A program made the translations under genes and the position numbers. DNA of 64,000 nt. Source: Planctomycetota bacterium (lineage in GTDB: Bacteria; Planctomycetota; UBA1135; GCA-002686595). The stretch is taken from the NCBI GenBank assembly GCA_027083445.1, contig JALWOP010000161.1:1-64000 (forward strand), read 5' to 3'. Under the pieces are notes generated by a model that had not been told where the DNA came from, ran no database searches, and was given only the letters and a program-made list of their open reading frames with translations. Below are positions 8,388 through 16,920 of the stretch, one piece after another (position 1 is the stretch's first letter; every line of letters begins with the position of its first letter).

Positions 8388-9908
8388 CTACTTGGCGTAG
8401 CGCTTCTTGAAGTCCGCAGCGGCCTTCGCGCGCCTTGCGGCTTCTTCTGGATCCATCTTACCGATGAACCACTTGTGGTCGTCGGAGTTCAGAACCTCTT
8501 CGATCTTCGCCTTCAAGGCCTCTGCCGCCTTGACGCGGTCCGGGTCCTCGGAGTTCAGGTTCTTCTCGGCCAGCTCCTCGAGTTCAGGGATGTAGTCCGT
8601 GTAGAAGTGCTGGGCGATCTCGTAAGTGCCGTGCCAGTGGGTGTAATCCGGCCCCATCATCGATGCGGCGTGACGCGCACGGCGACCTTCGTGGTGCCAG
8701 AGCTCGAACCAGATGAAGTCCAGCTTGTTGCCGAACTTGACCGGCTTCAAGAGGGGCTTGGCCGCTGCATACAGCGCCGCACCCGGCTTGGCGAACTTGT
8801 TGTTGTAGAGGTCGATGAGAGCGTCGTACTGGGTGTAGAAGTTCTCGATCCAAGGTTTGCTGTGGCAGGCGGAGCAGACATCTTTCATGTTCTGCCGCCG
8901 CACCTGCCAGGGCACATCCTTGCCCGGCAGCCCCATCTTGCCGTCCGAGACCTCGGGACGAATCGAAGTAACCGGGCGGTTGTTCCAACTGATCCGCATC
9001 CCGATGTCATGGGTTACGGGCTGGTTGCGGGTCTCGGACATGTGACAGGTGGCACAGGTCGGAGCCGCGTGGTAGTCCTCACCGACGATCCACTTGGAGG
9101 AACCCAAGTTCATCTTGTCGATGTTCGCCGCATAGGCGATGCCGTGCTTGGACTCTTCGTAGATCTCCTTCTGAGGGTGGTCGGGACCCAGGTGGCACTT
9201 GCCGCAGGTCTCCGGCTGGCGGGCCTGGGCGACCGAGAAGGAGTGCCGCGAGTGACAGGCCGCACAAGAACCTTCCGAACCATCGGGGTTGAGCCGACCG
9301 ATGCCGGTGTTGGGCCAGGTCGAAGGATCGAGACCGCCTCCGGGGAGAACCTTGATCTGGGAGCCATGGCACTGCCAGCAGCCGCTGGCCGCCGCGGCCG
9401 AGACTCCTTCAGGGTGCCCCGGGGTTACGAAAGCCGAGTTGCCTTCGACCACCTCGGCCAGGACGTTGTCCAGCGAGCCCAGGATGCGCCCCGCCTTGGC
9501 GTGGTGAGAGCCGATGAATTCCTCGGTCTCCCTGGTGTGACAACGGGCACAGTCCTTGGGACTGACGATGACCGAGATCGTGAAGTCGTAGTGCCGCATC
9601 GCGTCGGGGTCGTCCCTGCGCGCGGCGTGGCACTCGTAACAGCCGACGTTTCCGCGGTAGTGCTTACTCTCGCCCCACTGCGCGTAGAGCCCAGGGCTCT
9701 CCTTGCGGTGACAGTCGATGCACTCTCGGGATTCCTTGCTGATCTCCTTGAGGCCGATCGCTTGGGGTGCGACCGGGGTGACGAGGGGTTTGGTGGTAGC
9801 TGTAGATGTCGATGCGGACGGGAGGGGTGCGTCCCCGCTCGCGCCGAACGCGATACCCACTAGCGGCACGAGGCCCAGGCCACCGATGATGACCGGGTTG
9901 AATCTCAT
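8388..9908 (-). CDS. Octaheme c-type cytochrome of the hydroxylamine oxidoreductase (HAO) family
   Basis: Periplasmic multiheme enzyme, 506 residues, signal peptide cleaved near AFGA/S23. Eight CxxCH motifs at Cys63, 90, 120, 177, 215, 235, 285 and 345. All are CxxCH; none is the CxxCK that marks NrfA or octaheme nitrite reductase (ONR). Spacing, the THDIG pair (His300-Asp301, matching the catalytic His/Asp of HAO) and the C-terminal HHEGRRARH...DYTHWHGTYE region identify the HAO family. Family members oxidise hydroxylamine or hydrazine, or run in reverse to reduce nitrite or NO. The start overlaps the NrfD stop by 4 nt, and it is the last gene of a quinol-linked operon divergent from nap, so nitrite reduction is the favoured role (inference). 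Confidence 0.88.
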   Translation of the reverse strand: MRFNPVIIGGLGLVPLVGIAFGASGDAPLPSASTSTATTKPLVTPVAPQAIGLKEISKESRECIDCHRKESPGLYAQWGESKHYRGNVGCYECHAARRDDPDAMRHYDFTISVIVSPKDCARCHTRETEEFIGSHHAKAGRILGSLDNVLAEVVEGNSAFVTPGHPEGVSAAAASGCWQCHGSQIKVLPGGGLDPSTWPNTGIGRLNPDGSEGSCAACHSRHSFSVAQARQPETCGKCHLGPDHPQKEIYEESKHGIAYAANIDKMNLGSSKWIVGEDYHAAPTCATCHMSETRNQPVTHDIGMRISWNNRPVTSIRPEVSDGKMGLPGKDVPWQVRRQNMKDVCSACHSKPWIENFYTQYDALIDLYNNKFAKPGAALYAAAKPLLKPVKFGNKLDFIWFELWHHEGRRARHAASMMGPDYTHWHGTYEIAQHFYTDYIPELEELAEKNLNSEDPDRVKAAEALKAKIEEVLNSDDHKWFIGKMDPEEAARRAKAAADFKKRYAK

Positions 9909-11185
9909 GACTGGGGTTCTCCTTTCGGTTTGGAAGCCATTTTGAGCCGTTTGGCCCAGGGAGCGTGCGCAACGCTCCCGCGCAAATAGAGTCGATCGAT
10001 CGCCAGCCTCCCGGAAAGAACCGGAATGCTGATGCGCACGAAAATGGTGAAGAGCAACAACCCGAAGGCCCAGATACCCAAACTGACGAGTATCTCATTC
10101 CAGGTCGGGGTGTATTCGACGATTTCGCCCAGCGGCGAGGGGATGAAGGCCGGAATGATCAGGCCCATCCCCTTCTCAATCCAGATCCCCACGATCAGGG
10201 CCAGGCACCCGATGTTGAGATACTTGAGGCTGAGCTCCACGGGGAGGAGCAGGACGCCCAGGCCGATCAGGTCCAATGCAATAGCCGACCAGATCCAAGG
10301 GACCAGGCCGGAGTGGCCGTGCAATCCCAGGAAGAGGTAGCGGGCAGAAGCTCCATGCGCCGAATCGGTGTAGAACTCGGTGAAGACCTCGCAGGCCAGG
10401 AGGAACATACTGATGATCATCGCCACCGTGACGATGTTGCGCAGGGTCCGAATCGCCTTCTCAGGCACTTCGTACTCCGTAAAGCGGTCGATGATGCGCA
10501 GGGCGATGATCAGTACGGCCGGACCGCCGGCGAAGGCCGAGGCCAAGAAGCGCGGGGCAATGATGGCCGAATTCCAGAAAGGACGCCCACCCAAGCCTAC
10601 ATAGAGGAAGGCCGTAACGGTGTGGATGCTGACGGCCCAGAAGATGGCGAGGAAGACAAAGGGGATGTAGAAGATCCGGCTCGGCTTGCGGTGGCGGTAG
10701 GCGCAGTAGATGAGGTAGCCGCAGATATGCAGGTTGAGTAGGAGGTAGCCCGAGAGAACGACCACGTCCCAGGTCAGCATCGAGATCGGGAAGTGAAAGC
10801 GCAGGAACAGGTGATGGGCCCGGTCGACGCGCCCCAGGTCCACCGTCACGAAGAGCAGACACATGATGATCGAGGCCACGGCGAGCAACTCGCCGAAGAT
10901 CACCAGGTCATGCAGCTCCTTGTTGCGGTAGATGTAGACGGGGATCACGAGCATCACCGCCGAGGCGGCCACCCCCACCAGGAAGGTGAAATTCGCGATG
11001 TAAAGGCCCCACGAGACCTGATCGGTCATCCCTGTCGTCGCCAGACCGTAGACGAACTGCCGGCAGTAGGCGTTCAGCCCCAAGAGGGAGAGAACCGTCA
11101 ACAGGGTCATCCACCCCAGGTAGCGCCAGTCTCCGACGAAACTCAGCCGGAAGCAGCGGCGTAGGAAGCGCAGGTACTCCTTCAA
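9905..11185 (-). CDS. nrfD: NrfD/PsrC-family quinol-interacting membrane subunit (DsrP/HmcC-like)
   Basis: Integral membrane protein of 426 residues with about ten hydrophobic helices and a basic cytoplasmic tail. The length and helix pattern match the longer NrfD-family branch (DsrP, HmcC) rather than the shorter PsrC type. Members bind quinol or quinone and pass electrons to an attached iron-sulfur protein. It overlaps the ferredoxin gene by 4 nt upstream and the octaheme gene by 4 nt downstream, so all three are translationally coupled. Predicted role: take electrons from the quinol pool for the octaheme enzyme. Confidence 0.88.
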   Translation of the reverse strand: MKEYLRFLRRCFRLSFVGDWRYLGWMTLLTVLSLLGLNAYCRQFVYGLATTGMTDQVSWGLYIANFTFLVGVAASAVMLVIPVYIYRNKELHDLVIFGELLAVASIIMCLLFVTVDLGRVDRAHHLFLRFHFPISMLTWDVVVLSGYLLLNLHICGYLIYCAYRHRKPSRIFYIPFVFLAIFWAVSIHTVTAFLYVGLGGRPFWNSAIIAPRFLASAFAGGPAVLIIALRIIDRFTEYEVPEKAIRTLRNIVTVAMIISMFLLACEVFTEFYTDSAHGASARYLFLGLHGHSGLVPWIWSAIALDLIGLGVLLLPVELSLKYLNIGCLALIVGIWIEKGMGLIIPAFIPSPLGEIVEYTPTWNEILVSLGIWAFGLLLFTIFVRISIPVLSGRLAIDRLYLRGSVAHAPWAKRLKMASKPKGEPQS

Positions 11186-12171
11186 CGATCCTCCTCCATC
11201 GCTCGGACTTGCTCATCGGTGCGCGGGTAGCGCTCGTCGAAGTAGTAGAAGAAGCGCGGCATGGTCCCGACTTCGGCCTTCAAGATGAAGACGCGCTTGT
11301 TGCGCAGGATCTGTGCCACCTCGCTCTCGGGATCGAGGACGTTGCCGAACTTGCGCGCCCCGACTGGGCAAACCTCGAGGCAGGCAGGCAGACGCCCCTC
11401 ACGAGTACGATGGAGGCAGAAGGTGCACTTCTCCATGACCCCCTTCTCCCGTGGACGGTTCGAGAGGTAGGCCATGTCCGGGTTGACATCTTCGGGGGGC
11501 AGGGTCGGCTCGGCGTAGTTGAAGCGCCGTGCCCAGTAGGGACAGGCCGCCTCGCAGTATCGGCAGCCGATGCACCAGTCGTAGTCGATGACCGTAATCC
11601 CGTCGGGCTCCTGCCAGGTGGCCTCCACCGGGCAGACCTTGACGCAAGGGGGGTTCTTGCACTGGTGGCACTGCACCGGCATGTAGAAGTGCTCGTCGTC
11701 CGGGACAGCCTCACGGTCGTAGTGATGATCGGACATCTCCACGTCCAAGGTCCCCTTGGGGAGCTCGAGCACACGGATGTACTGGATCTCCGGCGAACGG
11801 CTCTGGTTGTTCTCGGCCACGCAGGCATGCACACACTTGCGGCATCCGATGCAGCGACTGAGGTTCAGGGCGTAGACGAACTCAACCCCCTCCTGGGGCT
11901 TGACGTCTTTGACGGTCACCTCGACGCCCGTGCGTTGCTCGACCTCCTTCTCTATGCGCTGCAGGGCTTCGTTCATCTCCTCTGGGGACATCTCCTTGTA
12001 GTGCTTCTGCAGCAGCTTCTGGATCGAGGGCAGGTCGTCGCCTTCGAGATCCTTGAGAGGAGAGAGGGCTCCCGCCACGGCGGCGGTGGCGCCGGCCACG
12101 GTCAAGCCTCCCTTGAGTACGCCGCGCCGCGTCGGTTCGGAAGAGTCGGGGGTGGGGGAAGGATCAGTCAT
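11182..12171 (-). CDS. Tat-exported ferredoxin with four [4Fe-4S] sites (DsrO/HmcB/NrfC-like)
   Basis: 329 residues. The N-terminus has a twin-arginine signal (TRRGVLKGG, then a small-residue hydrophobic stretch), placing it on the periplasmic face. Four cysteine groups follow: CIGCRKCVHAC, CHQCKNPPCVKVCP, CIGCRYCEAACP and CTFCLHR...CLEVCP, the DmsB/NrfC/DsrO pattern for four [4Fe-4S] clusters. An insert of about 90 residues precedes the first cluster and looks helical and charged. It is the electron wire between the NrfD subunit and the cytochromes encoded on both sides. It overlaps the tetraheme gene stop by 8 nt. Confidence 0.92.
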   Translation of the reverse strand: MTDPSPTPDSSEPTRRGVLKGGLTVAGATAAVAGALSPLKDLEGDDLPSIQKLLQKHYKEMSPEEMNEALQRIEKEVEQRTGVEVTVKDVKPQEGVEFVYALNLSRCIGCRKCVHACVAENNQSRSPEIQYIRVLELPKGTLDVEMSDHHYDREAVPDDEHFYMPVQCHQCKNPPCVKVCPVEATWQEPDGITVIDYDWCIGCRYCEAACPYWARRFNYAEPTLPPEDVNPDMAYLSNRPREKGVMEKCTFCLHRTREGRLPACLEVCPVGARKFGNVLDPESEVAQILRNKRVFILKAEVGTMPRFFYYFDERYPRTDEQVRAMEEDR

Positions 12172-12799
12172 GGTCGGATGGCCCCGTGCGCATGTGCTTC
12201 AGCAGGGGATCTTCCGGGGCGGGTTCCCCGTGACCGGGGTCGCCCATGCGCAGGGTGTGCGGGCCCGGGAGGGGCTTTAGGGTGGGGAAGGCGGGTGAGT
12301 GGGGATCGTGACACTGGGTGCAGACCAAACGGCCTCGCTCGGGTCGCTTCGGATCCCAGCTCCCGGTCGAGCGCCCGTGCATGCCGCGTTCCCAGTCACG
12401 GTAGGTCGGCCCGTGGCATTTCTGGCAGAGCAGCTCGACCTGGTCGTAGCCGATCTCCTGTTCCAGGTAGAGCACCAGCCGGTCGCGGTGCTTGTTCGAG
12501 TGGCAGTTCGAACACTGGTTGTTGATCCCGTGGCGCAGGTGAATCTCCCCGTGTTGCAGACGCTCGCCATCGGTCACGAGCGGGGTGTCGAACAACTTGT
12601 GGCAATCCGAGCAGCGCTGCTTCAGCCCCCCGATCTCGATCGTGGGAGGGTCGGGAAAGATGGTTCGGCGCGGGGAGGGATCGATGTCCGCGGGCGAGAC
12701 CGAAGCCGCCGGCTCCAGATCGGGCAGCGTGGGCTGGGGTCCGACGAAGAACCAGAGGGCTAGCCCGAAGAAGACCACCGGGATGGCTAGGTTCGACAT
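12164..12799 (-). CDS. Membrane-anchored tetraheme cytochrome c
   Basis: First gene of the octaheme operon. Starting at the ATG at 12799 the protein has 211 residues and opens with a membrane anchor (MSNLAIPVVFFGLALWFFV). An in-frame ATG at 12820 adds seven residues ahead of the anchor and is less likely. Four CxxCH heme sites: CSDCHKL, CSNCHSN, CQKCHGP and CTQCHDP. It is not a NapC/NirT protein by sequence; the arrangement cytochrome - ferredoxin - NrfD recalls DsrJ-DsrO-DsrP and Hmc complexes. It likely sits between the ferredoxin and the octaheme enzyme. Confidence 0.82.
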   Translation of the reverse strand: MSNLAIPVVFFGLALWFFVGPQPTLPDLEPAASVSPADIDPSPRRTIFPDPPTIEIGGLKQRCSDCHKLFDTPLVTDGERLQHGEIHLRHGINNQCSNCHSNKHRDRLVLYLEQEIGYDQVELLCQKCHGPTYRDWERGMHGRSTGSWDPKRPERGRLVCTQCHDPHSPAFPTLKPLPGPHTLRMGDPGHGEPAPEDPLLKHMRTGPSDHD

Positions 12800-12877
12800 G
12801 CTTGGTGGGGGGCAGGTCATGGGGAAGCGCCGGGCAGGGAATGGTGCCTAGCGGGAGTGGAGAAGGTATCGGGTGAA

Positions 12878-12897
12878 GCCTTCCCGGTCGGGAAGGC
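12878..12897. promoter_or_regulatory. 8-bp perfect inverted repeat in the nap/octaheme divergent promoter region
   Basis: GCCTTCCC and GGGAAGGC flank a 4-nt spacer, between the divergent tetraheme and napD genes. A second small palindrome, TACCC-TC-GGGTA, is at 13003-13014. No FNR-like TTGAT-N4-ATCAA is visible in the gap. Either repeat could be an operator for coordinated control, or an mRNA hairpin. Confidence 0.4.
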
Positions 12898-13067
12898 GAT
12901 CGGCCTACCCGAGAAGGACCAAGTGCGTAGCCGACCACCTGCGAAGGTCCTACGGACCCGCAACCCGAAGAGTACGCACAGCGAGTCATTCGCTCCGCCC
13001 CCTACCCTCGGGTATAGCTGCGGTCGATACGTCGTGCTTGTCACGCGCCCAACAAGGAGATCCCGCC

Positions 13068-13319
13068 ATGGTCACGATCGGTGTCCTCGTTCGCGTGGAC
13101 CCAACCCAAGAACCCGAGACCGAAGCGCGCCTCGGAGTTCTGGAAGGCGTCCAGCTCATTCCCCTCGAGGAGCCCCACACCCTGGGCGCAGTGATCCAAG
13201 CCGAGGATCTCGACGAGGCCCACGAGCGCCTCGTCACCCAGGTCCAAACCCTGCCCGGCGTGCTCTGTGCCTGGCCCCTGCACACCGAGCTCGCGTCCAC
13301 CCCCCCGTCGCACAACTGA
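13068..13319 (+). CDS. napD: NapD-family chaperone for nitrate reductase maturation
   Basis: 83 residues, about the family's usual length. NapD binds the Tat signal peptide of NapA and holds it back until the molybdenum cofactor is inserted. The start at 13068 is chosen for the AAGGAGA ribosome site 9-15 nt upstream and because the longer open frame (from 12873) would run through the promoter. Seen: a ferredoxin-like alpha/beta pattern and the conserved LPGVLCAWPLHTEL ending, equivalent to the family's GVL..SLVYH. It lies 7 nt before napA, which fits its role. Confidence 0.88.
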   Translation: MVTIGVLVRVDPTQEPETEARLGVLEGVQLIPLEEPHTLGAVIQAEDLDEAHERLVTQVQTLPGVLCAWPLHTELASTPPSHN

Positions 13320-13326
13320 GCCAACC

Positions 13327-15633
13327 ATGCAGATCAATCGAAGAGACTTCGTCCGCATCTCCGCCGCCACCACGGCTGCTGCCGCGGGCGGGCCGGCCGT
13401 CGCAGCCGCCGCAAGGCCCCGCGCAATCGAGTGGCACAAGTCCGTCTGCCGCTTCTGCGGAACGGGCTGCGGCGTTCAGATCGCCGTCGACAACGGCCGC
13501 CTAGTCGCCCTCCGAGGCGACCCCGAGCACCCCACCACCAAGGGACTGGTCTGCGCCAAGTCGCTCTTCCTTCCCAAGATCGTCCACTCCCCCACCCGTC
13601 TGAAGTATCCGATGATCCGCAACGCAGCCGGGGAGTTGGAGCGGGCTACCTGGGATCAGGCGATGGATCTGGTCGCCGACAAGTTCGCCCAGGCCATCCG
13701 TGACCACGGTGCCGACAGCGTCGCGTACTACGGATCCGGCCAGGCCCTCTCCGAGGAGAGTTACTACGCCAACCGTCTCTTCAAGGGAGGGATCGGAACC
13801 AACAACGTCGAGGGCAACCCCCGGCTCTGCATGGCCAGTGCCGTGGGCGGCTATGTGACGACGTTCAGCAAGGACGAACCCATGGGCTGCTACGACGACA
13901 TCGATGCGGCCAATACCTTCTTCCTGATCGGCTCCAACACTGCCGAATGCCACCCGGTCATCTTCGACCGCATCATGGCCCGCAAGCAGTCGAACCGCCG
14001 TACGACGGTCATCTGCGTCGATCCGCGCAAGAGCCCTGTCCAGACGATTGCCGACCTCTACCTGCAGCCCAAACCGGGCTACGACCTGGCACTCCTGCAT
14101 GCGATGGCGCAGGTGATCATCGAGGAGAAGCGCTACGACGAGGCTTTCGTCGCTCAGCACGTCAACTTCAAGACCGTCGTGGACGGCAAACCCCTCGCGG
14201 TCGGCTTCGACGACTACCGGGAGTTCCTGGCCGACTGGACGCCCGAGAAGGCCGGCGCAGTCTGTGGCGTGAACCCCGAGTCCATCCGCGAAGCGGCACG
14301 CCTGTTCGCCAGCGGTCCGACGACCTCCTTCTGGACCATGGGGCTCAACCAGCGCGTGCACGGGGTCTGGGCCAACAACCTGGTCCACAACCTGCACCTG
14401 CTCACCGGACAGATCGGCAAGCCCGGGGCAACCCCCTTCAGCCTCACCGGTCAACCCAACGCCTGCGGCGGGGTGCGCGACACCGGTTCCCTGTGCCACA
14501 TCCTGCCCTACGGTCGCGTCGTCAAGAAGGCCGAGCACCGCGCCCAGATGGAAGCGATCTGGGGCTGCAAACCGGGTACGATCCAGCCCAAGCCGGGACT
14601 GAACACGATCGAGATGTTCAAAGCCCTGGGGGAAGGGAAGATCAAGGCCATGCTGGTCTTGACCACCAACCCCGGCCAGTCCCTGCCCAACCTGAACAAG
14701 CACCGCAAAGCGATGGCGGGAGACTCGTTCCTCGTGGTGCTCGATGCGTTCCCGACCGAGACGACCAAGATCGCCGACGTCGTCCTGCCGGCTGCCATGT
14801 GGACCGAGAAATCCGGCGTCTTCGGCATGTCGGAGCGGCGTTACCAGTACCAACCGAGCGTGGTCACCCCACCGGGAGAGGCCCGCTCTGACTATGCCAT
14901 CCTGGTCGACTTCGCCCGGCGCCTGGAGGCACGCGGCGCGATTCCCAAGGGCTATGCGACCGGCAAGCTCTCGACGACCGATGACTGCTGGGAAGAGATG
15001 ATGCAGGCTTCGAAGGACACGGCCTATGACTTCCGCGGCATGCCCCGAGAGCGACTCAAGCGGGAGCGCGGTGTGCGCTGGCCGGCCCCCACGGTCGATC
15101 ATCCCGGCACCGCTCGTCGCTACGTCAAGGGCGAGGACCCCCTGCTCGACAGCGGCCCCTACGCCGACGCCAGCCTCGAGCCGGGCGATGTGAAGTTCTA
15201 TGCCGCCGCCGATGGCAAGGCCAACATCTGGCTGCGTCCCGTCGTCGGCCCCGCCGAACCGCCCGATGCGGAGTACCCCTTCGTGCTCTCGACCGGCCGG
15301 GTGCTCGAACACTGGCACACGGGAACGATGACCCGAGCCGCCGCCGAGCTGCGCCGCGCACAGCCCGAGGCCTTCGTCGAGATCCACCCCAAGGATGCCA
15401 AGGCCCTGGGCATCCGCACGGGCGACCGAGTCGACATCGAGTCCCGACGGGGACGCTCCACGATCAAGGCTCGCGTGGTCGACATGCCCCAGCCGGGAAT
15501 GGTCTTCGTGCCCTTCCACTGGGATGACGAGGGCAGCCTGATCAACGAGGTCACGATCGACGCCTATGACCCCGGATCGAAGCAGCCCGAGTTCAAGATC
15601 TGCGCCGTCCGACTCTCGAAGGCCAAGTCATGA
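13327..15633 (+). CDS. napA: Periplasmic nitrate reductase catalytic subunit NapA
   Basis: Molybdenum enzyme reducing nitrate to nitrite in the periplasm; 768 residues. Tat signal NRRDFVR at residues 4-10. The N-terminal [4Fe-4S] site is Cys41-x2-Cys44-x3-Cys48-x27-Cys76. The presumed molybdenum ligand is Cys168 in PRLCMASAVGGY, the NapA signature (formate dehydrogenases have Sec/Cys in a different context), followed by the typical DEPMGCYDD. The C-terminal molydopterin-binding domain is complete (LSTGRVLEHWHTGTMT near residue 657). The start at 13327 places the Tat motif at the N-terminus; the open frame from 13267 is an overlap with napD. The stop overlaps the next gene by 4 nt. Confidence 0.95.
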   Translation: MQINRRDFVRISAATTAAAAGGPAVAAAARPRAIEWHKSVCRFCGTGCGVQIAVDNGRLVALRGDPEHPTTKGLVCAKSLFLPKIVHSPTRLKYPMIRNAAGELERATWDQAMDLVADKFAQAIRDHGADSVAYYGSGQALSEESYYANRLFKGGIGTNNVEGNPRLCMASAVGGYVTTFSKDEPMGCYDDIDAANTFFLIGSNTAECHPVIFDRIMARKQSNRRTTVICVDPRKSPVQTIADLYLQPKPGYDLALLHAMAQVIIEEKRYDEAFVAQHVNFKTVVDGKPLAVGFDDYREFLADWTPEKAGAVCGVNPESIREAARLFASGPTTSFWTMGLNQRVHGVWANNLVHNLHLLTGQIGKPGATPFSLTGQPNACGGVRDTGSLCHILPYGRVVKKAEHRAQMEAIWGCKPGTIQPKPGLNTIEMFKALGEGKIKAMLVLTTNPGQSLPNLNKHRKAMAGDSFLVVLDAFPTETTKIADVVLPAAMWTEKSGVFGMSERRYQYQPSVVTPPGEARSDYAILVDFARRLEARGAIPKGYATGKLSTTDDCWEEMMQASKDTAYDFRGMPRERLKRERGVRWPAPTVDHPGTARRYVKGEDPLLDSGPYADASLEPGDVKFYAAADGKANIWLRPVVGPAEPPDAEYPFVLSTGRVLEHWHTGTMTRAAAELRRAQPEAFVEIHPKDAKALGIRTGDRVDIESRRGRSTIKARVVDMPQPGMVFVPFHWDDEGSLINEVTIDAYDPGSKQPEFKICAVRLSKAKS

Positions 15634-16346
15634 AGATCCCCCTCTCCCTTCTCACCCTGGCCCTAGCGGCGGTTCCCGCCTGTCAGGAAAGCGTGCCCGA
15701 GCCGGACGCCGCAACCGTGGAGGTGGCGGAGCCGGTGCCCCCCGCCGGACCGTCAACCCAGGTACCGGCGACACAGGAACCGGCAGTGAGCGACAGCTCC
15801 CAGCCCAGCGCGCCGGTGGCCGCGGTTCGCGAGGCTCCCCAGGGCGCACGCGGTGAGAGGATCGCCGCTCCCAAGGCCCAGAAGGACGAAGCACAGGAGG
15901 CGGTCGCCTTCGTCGACTTCGCGCCCCATGCCTTCCCGCCGACCCTCCCCCACGACGACAACCACGCCGACCCCTGGTCCGCCCAGACCTGTCTGCTCTG
16001 CCACTCCCGGGGAATCGGAGATGCTCCCCGTGTGCGCCACTCGGGCATGTCGGGCGAGTTGATCAAAGGCAATTGCCGCTCCTGCCACCTCCCCCGGGGG
16101 GGCGAGGAGGAACCCTTGACCGAAGCAGGGTTCAGCGCCAACGCCTTCCCGCCCCTGCTCCCCGGTGACTCCTCGCACAGCGGGGCGTGGATGCGGGATG
16201 ACTGCCTGCTCTGCCACGAGAGCGGAACCCGCAGGGCTCCTAGGGTGAGGCACAAGGGCATGTCCCCCCTCCTCCTCAAGGCGCGCTGCCGCTCCTGTCA
16301 CCTGCCGGGAGCTCCCTCCATCGATGCAAACGCGAGCGGAGACTGA
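15630..16346 (+). CDS. napB: Tetraheme NapB-like cytochrome made of a tandem duplicated diheme unit
   Basis: Periplasmic electron carrier to NapA, 238 residues. A signal with a possible lipobox (VPAC, Cys18) is followed by a Pro/Ala/Glu-rich linker to about residue 90. Then two similar units: FPPTLPHDDNHADPW...CLLCHSRG...APRVRHSGM...CRSCHLP and FPPLLPGDSSHSGAW...CLLCHESG...APRVRHKGM...CRSCHLP. Each resembles one whole diheme NapB core (CLxCHxxG-AP-H-CxxCHxP). Ordinary NapB has two hemes and about 150 residues, so this is an internal duplication giving four hemes. Its ATGA overlap with napA and 23-nt overlap with napG show tight coupling. Confidence 0.85.
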   Translation: MKIPLSLLTLALAAVPACQESVPEPDAATVEVAEPVPPAGPSTQVPATQEPAVSDSSQPSAPVAAVREAPQGARGERIAAPKAQKDEAQEAVAFVDFAPHAFPPTLPHDDNHADPWSAQTCLLCHSRGIGDAPRVRHSGMSGELIKGNCRSCHLPRGGEEEPLTEAGFSANAFPPLLPGDSSHSGAWMRDDCLLCHESGTRRAPRVRHKGMSPLLLKARCRSCHLPGAPSIDANASGD

Positions 16347-16920
16347 ATCCGCCGGACCCCGCCCCAGTCGCCGGCTGCTCCTGGCAGCGGTCGGTCTGGG
16401 GATCGGGGCGGGAGCGGGGACCCTCGTGCGCGAAGGCGGGCGCCACGGGGGAACCTACCTGCGTCCCCCCGGGGCCGCCGCCGACTTCCTCGCCACCTGC
16501 CTGCGCTGCGGCCTCTGCGCAGAGGCCTGCCCGGTGGATGCCATCGCCATGGCAGGGGTCGCGGCGGGAACCTCCTACGCGACGCCGACGATCGATGCGC
16601 GCGAAGCACCGTGCCGGCTCTGCGCCGGCTTCGACGAGCTACGCTGCACGGCCGTCTGCCCATCGACAGCCCTGTCGGCCCCCGCGAGTCGCCGGGAGGT
16701 ACGCATGGGTGTTGCCCGCATCGATACCGACCGCTGCCTGGCATGGCTCGGGGTGGTCTGCCGCGCTTGCTGGCACGCCTGCCCCTATCCGGGGGAGGCG
16801 CTGGCCCTCGATGAGCGCACCCGACCCAGCGTCGTGGAAGAGGTCTGCGTGGGTTGCGGGATCTGCGTCCACGCCTGCCTGACCGAAGAGAGCTCGATCC
16901 AGGTCACTCCCGCGTCATGA
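16324..16920 (+). CDS. napG: NapG-type ferredoxin, Tat-exported, four [4Fe-4S] sites
   Basis: 198 residues, MauM/NapG family. An N-terminal twin-arginine signal (SRRLLLAAVGLGIGAG) directs it to the periplasm. Cluster motifs: CLRCGLCAEACP, CRLCAGFDELRCTAVCP, CLAWLGVVCRACWHACP and CVGCGICVHAC, in the NapG order. With NapH it forms a quinol dehydrogenase supplying NapA, and here it would replace the absent NapC. It overlaps the NapB-like gene by 23 nt and napH by 4 nt. Confidence 0.93.
   Translation: MQTRAETESAGPRPSRRLLLAAVGLGIGAGAGTLVREGGRHGGTYLRPPGAAADFLATCLRCGLCAEACPVDAIAMAGVAAGTSYATPTIDAREAPCRLCAGFDELRCTAVCPSTALSAPASRREVRMGVARIDTDRCLAWLGVVCRACWHACPYPGEALALDERTRPSVVEEVCVGCGICVHACLTEESSIQVTPAS

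Noticed and set aside
8475-9863. 462-residue plus-strand frame over the octaheme gene
   Set aside because: Eight CxxCH motifs and a signal peptide are on the minus strand; the plus frame shows no family features.
8388-12799. Nitrification or anammox locus based on the HAO-family octaheme
   Set aside because: No amo, hzs or cytochrome c554-like genes are in the window; the adjacent nap operon and quinol module fit reduction better.
13501-15519. 672-residue open frame antisense to napA
   Set aside because: Strong GC-biased third positions in napA create long antisense frames; the sense strand has a complete, motif-rich enzyme.
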